Positions 1-5,194 of a stretch of 5,194 nucleotides of DNA are shown piece after piece. The notes under the pieces were generated by a model that was not told where the DNA came from, searched no databases, and was given only the letters and a program-made list of their open reading frames with translations. Position numbers and translations under genes: made by a program. The stretch's first letter is position 1. Every line of letters starts with the position of its first letter. The DNA lies in assembly GCA_903888395.1 (NCBI GenBank), contig CAISTO010000234.1:1-5194 (forward strand), given 5' to 3'. This stretch comes from an uncultured Bacteroidota bacterium. Lineage in GTDB: Bacteria > Bacteroidota > Bacteroidia > UKL13-3.

Positions 1-17
1 CTATATTAGATTTTACA

Positions 18-827
18 ATGAAATTGTTTTGCTTGTTTTTTTTAATAGGTGTAATTCCCATTGCATTTGCGCAGCCAATATTTGATCCAATTGGTGCTAA
101 ATCATGGAGTCTAGGTGGTTGTTCTACAGCTGAAAGTAATATTTTTTCATGTGCTAATAACATGGCCTCAAGTACAGAAATAAAATCAATTCAATTTGGA
201 ATATATAATCAAACAAGGTTTGGGTTAAAACAACTTAACTCTATTAATACATGTTTAATGTTTTCAAAAAAATGGTTGCAAATTGGTGCAAATATCAATC
301 ATTTTGGTTACGAAAAATTTAACCAGCAAAACATGAGCATTGGTATTGCCAAAAAACTAAACAACAGTTTTAGTTTAGGAATTACTTTAAATTATATTGC
401 CATAAATATAGCAGAACAAGAAAATACAGGTGCTTTTGCAGGAAGTTTAAGTGCTTTTTTTAAGGCAAACAAAAATCTTCAATTTGGACTTTTAATATTT
501 AACCCTACTCAAAGCAAATACAATATAAATTCACATGGAAATGTAATAACTTTTGGAAGAATTGGAGTTAAATACTTAATAAATAAAAATGTGTATTTAA
601 CAGCTGATGCTGATAAAACTTTATCGCAAACTTTAATACTTAGAAGTGGAATAAATTACGTTTTGCAACCTAATTTTGAATTAAGTTTGGGTTATGCCAA
701 CAATCCAAATTATATCACTTTTGGATTCAGTACTAAACTAAAACAATTTGATTTATTATTTGCCAGTAGTTTTCACCAAACATTGGGTTTAACGCCACAC
801 TTAGGAATGGTTTTTCATGGAAAATAA
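18..827 (+). CDS. Exported PorV/PorQ-like outer-membrane beta-barrel protein (hypothetical)
   Basis: The 269-residue product starts with a clear Sec signal peptide: Lys2, a hydrophobic core at about residues 3-17, and a likely SPI cut after Ala18 before Gln19 (AFA|QP). The mature start, with 'IGAKSWSLGGC' at 26-35 followed by 'NIFSCANNMASS' at 41-52, resembles the 'GARxLGMGGA...NPAGL' opening of PorV/PorQ/FadL-like barrels, although the usual Asn-Pro-Ala-Gly is degraded to Asn-Asn-Met-Ala. The rest consists of alternating short strands (for example 105-129, 152-161, 176-188, 205-216 and 231-250), as expected for a beta-barrel. At 269 residues it is shorter than true PorV or PorQ, so I do not call it a T9SS component. 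The start is chosen by the signal peptide. The frame stays open through the 17 nt before it, and no Shine-Dalgarno is visible there. Its end overlaps the next gene by 11 nt. Export is well supported; the family assignment is moderate and the function unknown. Confidence 0.8.
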   Translation: MKLFCLFFLIGVIPIAFAQPIFDPIGAKSWSLGGCSTAESNIFSCANNMASSTEIKSIQFGIYNQTRFGLKQLNSINTCLMFSKKWLQIGANINHFGYEKFNQQNMSIGIAKKLNNSFSLGITLNYIAINIAEQENTGAFAGSLSAFFKANKNLQFGLLIFNPTQSKYNINSHGNVITFGRIGVKYLINKNVYLTADADKTLSQTLILRSGINYVLQPNFELSLGYANNPNYITFGFSTKLKQFDLLFASSFHQTLGLTPHLGMVFHGK

Positions 828-2907
828 ATTCAATTTTCTATTGAAATACATGCTCATTTTAGCTTTCATATATTCAAGTAAAAATTTGATTGCACAAAAA
901 CTACAACCAAAAAATGATATCATTTCAAGCATCATTGAAAAGCTAATTGAAAACCAAGAATCACAATTAGATTATAATGATTTACAAGCTCAATTAGCCT
1001 ATTATTTTGACACAAAAATAGACTTGAACAAATGCTCGGAAAATGAATTGCAACAGTTATTTTTTTTGAAGCAAAGTGAAATTATTTCAATTTTAAATCA
1101 TCGAAAAAAATATGGTGATTTGGAAAGTATTTATGAACTCCAAGCAATAGATAATTTAAGTGATGAAACCATATTTTATATAAAGCATTTTACCGAAGTT
1201 AATGAAACAAATAAACAGTTAAAATTAAGCGAACTTACACAGGTAGGAAAAACCGAAATTATATTACAACACGAAAACGATTTTCAACAAAAATTGGGCT
1301 ATAAAACAAGCGAATTAAAACTACAAAATAAACAGTATTATTTAGGTTCTCCATACAGATATGTGTTACGTTTAAAACAAAAAATTGGCAAAAGAATTGA
1401 CATAGGTTTTACTGGAGAAAAAGATGCAGGAGAACAATTTTTAATTGGTACTCAAGGCAAAGGATTTGACTATAATTCAGCCCATGTTCATTTTAAAAAT
1501 ATTGGATATTTTAGTTCTATAATTATTGGTGATTACCAAGCAAATTTTGGACAAGGTTTAACATTTGGAAGTGGCCTTTCTGCTGGTAAATCAGCTTATG
1601 TATTAAATGTAAACAGGTACTACCAAAATATCAGGCCTTATAGAAGTGTAAATGAATTTGAGTTTATGCGTGGTGCTGCCATTGATTACAAATATAAAAG
1701 CTGGCAATTTGTTTCATTTATATCTTATAAAAACATCAATACTAATTTTCAAAATGCTGATACCAATAATATCAATTCCTTTGATGGTTTTACGGGATTT
1801 AATTATACAGGATTTAACAGAACGGCCAATGAAATATTAGACAAAGACAATGTAAAACAAAGCATTTTGGGAGTTCATGTTCAAAAAGATTTTAATTTTT
1901 TACAGATAGGATTTACTGGAATTAAAACAAATTACAATGTTCCTTTCTTGCCAAGCAATCAATTATATCAAATGTATAATTTTAGTGGTAATCAATTAAT
2001 GAATGCAGGATTAGATTATAAACTTTCATTAGGAAATGCATTTTTTAGTGGGGAATTTTCGAAAAGTGAAAATGGTGGATTTGCTACTACAAATTCTTTA
2101 CTGCTAACGCTTGACGGTAAACTCGATTTATGTTTATTATACAGGAATTTTGAAGCAAACTATCAAACTACATTTAATAATCCTTTTGCGGAAAATAGTG
2201 ATGGTAAAAATGAAACTGGTTTTTATTTTGGTATTACTTACAAGCCAGTAAAAGCATTTACAATTAACAGTTATATTGATTTTTATAAATCGGCTTGGTT
2301 ACGGTATCAAATAGATGCACCCAGTAAAGGATTCGATTTATTGAGCGAAGTTCAATATAATCCTAGTAAAGTTATTAATATTTATTTTAGATACAAATTT
2401 GAAAATAAACAGAAAAATGAAAGCAATAATGTTTTAGCTTTATACAATGTTTTGGCCGAACAAATTCGCCAACAATTTAGGTTCCATTTAAAATACAAAA
2501 TCAGTTTATTTATAGAGACTGAAAGTCGTTTTGAACAATCAGAATATAGCACTAAAAACACTTCCAATGCTTATGGAACGCTCATTTACCAAGATTTAAA
2601 ATTTAAGTTTTACAAAAACAAATTTACCATTAATACGCGTTTGGCATTATTTGACATTGATGAATTCAATGCCCGCATTTATGCTTTTGAAGACAATGTG
2701 CCTTATACTTATAGTGTGCCAATGTTTCAAAATAGTGGTACAAGATTTTACTTAATGGCAAATTATAAAATTACAAAAAATATAAAAGTTTTTGCGCGAT
2801 TTTCAAATACCCAATATAACAATTTAAAATCAATTGGTAGCGGATTAGAGCAAATAAATGGGAACACACAAAGCGATTTAATCATACAATTTCAAATGAG
2901 TTTTTAA
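817..2907 (+). CDS. Exported helix-hairpin-helix domain protein with C-terminal outer-membrane beta-barrel-like region
   Basis: The 696-residue product has a signal peptide (hydrophobic core about 11-20, probable cut Ala26|Gln27). An acidic helical stretch follows at about 33-65. A helix-hairpin-helix-like segment lies at about 68-126: 'IDLNKCSENELQQL', then 'HRKKYGDLESIYELQAI', matching the 'DLNxAxxxELxxLPxL...YGxxxSIYELQ' pattern of ComEA-type HhH repeats. From about residue 170 onward it is rich in alternating strands with aromatic ends. It has a block with 'GDYQANFGQGL' at 238-248 and 'RPYRSVNEFEFMRGAA' at 273-288, which I recall from large Bacteroidota HhH proteins. The last residues, 'LIIQFQMSF', end in Phe like a BAM-recognised terminal strand. 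ATG 817 lies inside the end of the upstream gene, suggesting translational coupling. An in-frame ATG at 850 (Met12) would leave a signal peptide without a charged n-region, so I prefer 817. The role is unknown; DNA binding is not established. Confidence 0.85.
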   Translation: MENKFNFLLKYMLILAFIYSSKNLIAQKLQPKNDIISSIIEKLIENQESQLDYNDLQAQLAYYFDTKIDLNKCSENELQQLFFLKQSEIISILNHRKKYGDLESIYELQAIDNLSDETIFYIKHFTEVNETNKQLKLSELTQVGKTEIILQHENDFQQKLGYKTSELKLQNKQYYLGSPYRYVLRLKQKIGKRIDIGFTGEKDAGEQFLIGTQGKGFDYNSAHVHFKNIGYFSSIIIGDYQANFGQGLTFGSGLSAGKSAYVLNVNRYYQNIRPYRSVNEFEFMRGAAIDYKYKSWQFVSFISYKNINTNFQNADTNNINSFDGFTGFNYTGFNRTANEILDKDNVKQSILGVHVQKDFNFLQIGFTGIKTNYNVPFLPSNQLYQMYNFSGNQLMNAGLDYKLSLGNAFFSGEFSKSENGGFATTNSLLLTLDGKLDLCLLYRNFEANYQTTFNNPFAENSDGKNETGFYFGITYKPVKAFTINSYIDFYKSAWLRYQIDAPSKGFDLLSEVQYNPSKVINIYFRYKFENKQKNESNNVLALYNVLAEQIRQQFRFHLKYKISLFIETESRFEQSEYSTKNTSNAYGTLIYQDLKFKFYKNKFTINTRLALFDIDEFNARIYAFEDNVPYTYSVPMFQNSGTRFYLMANYKITKNIKVFARFSNTQYNNLKSIGSGLEQINGNTQSDLIIQFQMSF

Positions 2908-2921
2908 AGCCGTTTCAATCA

Positions 2922-2954
2922 ATTAACAATTAAAATTATTGCAAAATTGTTAAT
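2922..2954. repeat. 10-bp inverted repeat in the gap before the U32 gene
   Basis: The arms attaacaatt (2922-2931) and aattgttaat (2945-2954) are exact reverse complements separated by 13 nt. The repeat begins 14 nt after the stop of the HhH/barrel gene and ends 52 nt before the U32 start. On the plus strand it is followed by CTTTTGG, so it could be a weak terminator for the upstream pair. However, the stem has only one G-C pair and the T run is short. A regulator operator is the alternative, and chance in such AT-rich sequence is possible. Confidence 0.35.
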
Positions 2955-3006
2955 CTTTTGGATCATTCTTGTAAACTAGCAAATAAAAACTGACCTTTAC
3001 CGCTTA

Positions 3007-4869
3007 ATGAAAAAGAAAGTAGAAATTCTATCACCTGCAAAAAATTTAATTCAAGGAATGGCAGCTATCAATGCCGGTGCAGATGCAGTTTATATAGGCG
3101 CTCCGCAATTTGGAGCTCGTTCAAATGCTACAAACTCATTGGAAGATGTGGCAGAATTGGTAAAATACGCTCATTTATTTAAAGCGCAAGTTTTTGTAGT
3201 GGTAAATACCATTTTGTATGACAATGAATTAGACGATTGCAAAAAAATGATTTACACCTTGTATGACATTGGTGTAGATGCGCTCATTATTCAAGACATG
3301 GCCATTATGGAAATGGATTTACCGCCAATAATTATTCATGCAAGCACGCAAGCCAATAATAGAGATCCTCAACATGTAAAATTCCTAAAAGATGCAGGAA
3401 TGAAACGTGTGGTTTTAGCGAGAGAATTAAATTTAGATCAGATAAAAGACATTAGTACTGCCACCGATGTAGAATTAGAATTTTTTGTGTCAGGTGCACT
3501 TTGTGTTTCGTTCAGTGGTAATTGCTACATGAGTGTGGCCAATGGCGAACGCAGTGCAAACAGAGGTTCATGTGCACAAAACTGCAGGTTGCCTTACAAC
3601 TTAATTGATGGAACTGGAAAAACATTAATTGAAAATAGCCATTTATTATCCATTAAGGATTTAGATTTAAGTGAGCAATTGCCAAATTTGGTGGAAGCAG
3701 GAATCACTTCTTTTAAAATAGAAGGCCGTTTAAAAGACATGGTTTATGTTAAGAATAACACTTCTTTTTTACGTAAAAAATTAGACGCATTTTTAGAAAA
3801 TAACGATACTTATCAAAAAGCTTCATCTGGCCGCACTCACTATAATTTTGAAGCCGAAATGGATAGAAGTTTCAACAGAGGTTACACTGATTATTTTGTA
3901 AACAAACGCACTGAAAAAATTGGTTCATGGGAAAGCCCAAAATCGCAAGGACAGTTAATAGGTAAAGTTTTACAAGTAAAAGCAAATGGCTATGTAATAG
4001 AAAATAGTGAGTTGTTAAACAACGGAGACGGACTATTTTTTCTGAATGAAAATAATGAACCAGATGGCGCGCAAATAAATATTATAATCAATGACATAGT
4101 GGTTCCAAACACTTTTAAACCATTAAAACCAGGAACTATTATTTACAGAAATTCTGATGCTAATTTTAACAGATTAGTGGAGCGAGATGATAGTGCAATT
4201 AGAAAAATAGGCGTTTCATTAAAATTTACCGAAACCATTAATGGCTTTCAATTATTAGCAATTGATGAAGATGGACATGAAAGTGTTGCTAGTTTTCAAA
4301 CAGAAAAAGAATTAGCTAAAAATGAAGAATCTACTGTTCCAAATATCAAAAAAAATCTTTCAAAAACGGGTAATACACCCTTTATTGTTGATGATATTTC
4401 AGTAGAATTTACTAAAAATTGGTTTTTACCAATATCAAAAATTAACGATATCAGAAGATTGGTATTGGAACAATTAATTGATATCAGGATCAATGAATAC
4501 CACAGAGATGAATTCCAAATAACAAAAACCGATCATCCTTATCCAGTATCACAACTTGATTTTACCTATAATGTAGCTAATAAATTAGCTAGGGCATTTT
4601 ACAAAAGACATGGGGTTACAGAAATAGAAAAGGCTTTTGAATTACAATGGGATCCTGGCAAATCGAGGGTGATGACTACCAAATATTGTGTAAAATATGA
4701 ACTAGGTAAATGTTGGAGATTTAACAAAGACACCATGGGTGAAAAATTGGTGGAACCATTAACTTTAAAACACGGAGAAAATGAATACAAATTGAAATTT
4801 AACTGCAAACCCTGTGAAATGGAAATTTGGGAAAAAGATGCAGAATTAACTTTTGAAGAAGAAGAATAG
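3007..4869 (+). CDS. U32 family protein, long RlhA/TrhP-type (probable RNA hydroxylation factor; often labelled 'peptidase U32' or 'collagenase-like protease')
   Basis: The 620-residue cytosolic protein has no signal peptide. The N-terminal barrel opens with 'ILSPAKNLIQGMAAINAGAD' (7-26) and contains 'VNTILYDNEL' (66-75) and 'HASTQANN' (111-118). The U32 signature runs from Glu158 to Ser176 (ExFxxGALCxxxxGxCxMS). Four cysteines follow the CX6CX15CX3C pattern: Cys166, Cys173, Cys189 and Cys193. 'KIEGRLKD' (237-244) and 'FNRGYTDYF' (289-297) are also family-like. A middle extension (about 310-510) fits the DUF3656-type region of long members. A second cysteine set, Cys561, Cys569, Cys600 and Cys603, sits at the end. 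Family knowledge: E. coli RlhA (about 650 residues) is needed for 5-hydroxycytidine in 23S rRNA, and TrhP for hydroxyuridine at tRNA position 34; UbiU/UbiV bind 4Fe-4S through conserved cysteines. Length favours RlhA-like, but which RNA it acts on cannot be told here. The start fits the conserved N-terminus and has no Shine-Dalgarno. Transcription probably ends at the hairpin at 4905-4947. Confidence 0.93.
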   Translation: MKKKVEILSPAKNLIQGMAAINAGADAVYIGAPQFGARSNATNSLEDVAELVKYAHLFKAQVFVVVNTILYDNELDDCKKMIYTLYDIGVDALIIQDMAIMEMDLPPIIIHASTQANNRDPQHVKFLKDAGMKRVVLARELNLDQIKDISTATDVELEFFVSGALCVSFSGNCYMSVANGERSANRGSCAQNCRLPYNLIDGTGKTLIENSHLLSIKDLDLSEQLPNLVEAGITSFKIEGRLKDMVYVKNNTSFLRKKLDAFLENNDTYQKASSGRTHYNFEAEMDRSFNRGYTDYFVNKRTEKIGSWESPKSQGQLIGKVLQVKANGYVIENSELLNNGDGLFFLNENNEPDGAQINIIINDIVVPNTFKPLKPGTIIYRNSDANFNRLVERDDSAIRKIGVSLKFTETINGFQLLAIDEDGHESVASFQTEKELAKNEESTVPNIKKNLSKTGNTPFIVDDISVEFTKNWFLPISKINDIRRLVLEQLIDIRINEYHRDEFQITKTDHPYPVSQLDFTYNVANKLARAFYKRHGVTEIEKAFELQWDPGKSRVMTTKYCVKYELGKCWRFNKDTMGEKLVEPLTLKHGENEYKLKFNCKPCEMEIWEKDAELTFEEEE

Positions 4870-4904
4870 TTACTACAAAAACTTTTCTGAAATAATATTT
4901 AAGC

Positions 4905-4947
4905 AAAAAAGGGTTTTTAAAACAATGTTTTAAAAACCCTTTTTTTT
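4905..4947. terminator. Bidirectional rho-independent terminator between convergent genes
   Basis: A perfect 19-bp stem pairs 4905-4923 with 4927-4945 around a 3-nt loop (aat, 4924-4926). Its core contains GGG/CCC at 4911-4913 and 4937-4939. Read on the plus strand it ends in a T8 run (4940-4947), 35 nt after the U32 stop. Read on the minus strand, the A6 run at 4905-4910 gives a T6 tail, and the hairpin begins 28 nt past the stop of the T9SS cargo gene. The outer A-T pairs double as the T tracts, the usual design of a two-way terminator. Confidence 0.88.
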
Positions 4948-4973
4948 ACTTTTGGAAAATAAAGATCTATATT

Positions 4974-5192
4974 TTATTGAATAATTATTTTCTTATAACT
5001 GTTGTTGTTATTAGCATTTATTTGTAAAAAATAAACTCCAGCTTTGCAATCATTTAGGTTTAATTTCAAAGTGTTTGCACCTTTTGTTAATTGATCATCA
5101 AACAATGTTCTGATTTTTTTACCATCAATACTTATTAAGTTTATAACTGTATTTGAACTTTGAAAAAGTGTAAAATCAACTTGTAATAAATC
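4974..5192 (-). CDS. Partial: C-terminus of a T9SS-secreted protein (type A sorting domain)
   Basis: Reading the minus strand from the window edge gives 72 codons and a TAA stop at 4976-4974; the 5' part of the gene lies beyond position 5194. The fragment begins 'DLLQVDFTLFQSSNTVINL' and continues with 'ISIDGKKIRTLF', 'KGANTLKLNLNDCKAGVYFL' and the ending 'NSYKKIIIQ'. This matches the T9SS type A C-terminal sorting domain in order: a strand, a 'D/S-x-x-G-K-x-V' turn, 'G-x-x-x-L-x-L', 'aGvYfl', and a final 'KiiIq' strand. By family knowledge this domain directs a cargo protein through the type IX system and is removed or anchored at the cell surface. The cargo's own function cannot be seen. 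Its transcript probably ends at the shared hairpin at 4905-4947. Confidence 0.87.
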   Translation of the reverse strand, partial: DLLQVDFTLFQSSNTVINLISIDGKKIRTLFDDQLTKGANTLKLNLNDCKAGVYFLQINANNNNSYKKIIIQ

Positions 5193-5194
5193 AA

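Noticed and set aside
1..9. Possible end of an upstream gene (TAG at 7-9)
   Set aside because: Only two codons before it are visible, which is too little to show coding. It would fit an operon continuing upstream but cannot be supported.
36..43. T8 runs at 36-43 (signal peptide of the first gene) and 1060-1067 (HhH segment of the second) as possible phase-variation sites
   Set aside because: Both frames are intact, the runs are short, and such runs are expected in AT-rich coding DNA with many Phe and Leu codons.
1652..1840. Plus-strand 62-codon open frame inside the HhH/barrel gene
   Set aside because: It lies wholly within the long gene in another frame, and its product has no recognisable features. 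It is a shadow frame.
2382..2567. Minus-strand 61-codon open frame
   Set aside because: It is antisense to the coherent barrel-coding frame and has no signal or domain. It is a chance open frame.
2939..2980. Bacteroidota-type promoter (TTG ... TAnnTTTG) for the U32 gene
   Set aside because: TTG at 2947-2949 and weak boxes near 2953-2960 and 2972-2979 do not match the -7 consensus at the right spacing, so no promoter is called.
3478..3534. Reading the U32 protein as a secreted collagenase
   Set aside because: There is no signal peptide, and the cysteine signature and long layout match cytosolic RNA-hydroxylation relatives. The protease name is a historical family label.
4296..4808. Two minus-strand open frames (4296-4493 and 4599-4808) opposite the U32 gene
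   Set aside because: Both are antisense to conserved U32 sequence, including the C-terminal cysteine region, and neither has features of its own.

Overview
The window is strongly AT-rich. Three complete genes lie on the plus strand and the tail of a fourth lies on the minus strand. The organism is very probably a member of the Bacteroidota. Three things point there: the minus-strand gene ends in a type IX secretion (T9SS) type A C-terminal sorting domain; the signal peptides appear to be cut at Ala|Gln; and none of the three visible start codons has a Shine-Dalgarno sequence. I cannot assign a genus from sequence alone.

Layout. (1) 18-827 and 817-2907 overlap by 11 nt and form a two-gene envelope unit. 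The first encodes a small exported protein that resembles the PorV/PorQ-type outer-membrane barrels. The second encodes a 696-residue exported protein with an N-terminal helix-hairpin-helix-like segment and a long beta-strand-rich region that looks like an outer-membrane barrel. (2) The 99-nt gap at 2908-3006 holds a 10-bp inverted repeat. (3) 3007-4869 encodes a long U32-family protein. It carries the family's cysteine signature and most resembles the RNA-hydroxylation members (RlhA/TrhP type) rather than a proven protease. (4) The 104-nt gap at 4870-4973 contains a perfect 19-bp hairpin flanked by A and T runs. It looks like a shared terminator for the two convergent genes. (5) 4974-5192 on the minus strand is the last 72 codons of a T9SS-exported protein whose body lies outside the window.

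How they fit together. The first two genes are probably co-translated, and both products should reach the outer membrane, so a shared envelope role is likely but its nature is unknown. The U32 gene is probably a separate housekeeping RNA-modification gene. The T9SS cargo gene is independent of it and convergent. I see no mobile element, CRISPR array, tRNA or rRNA. I do not see a clearly new multi-gene system; the least explained item is the outer-membrane pair at 18-2907.
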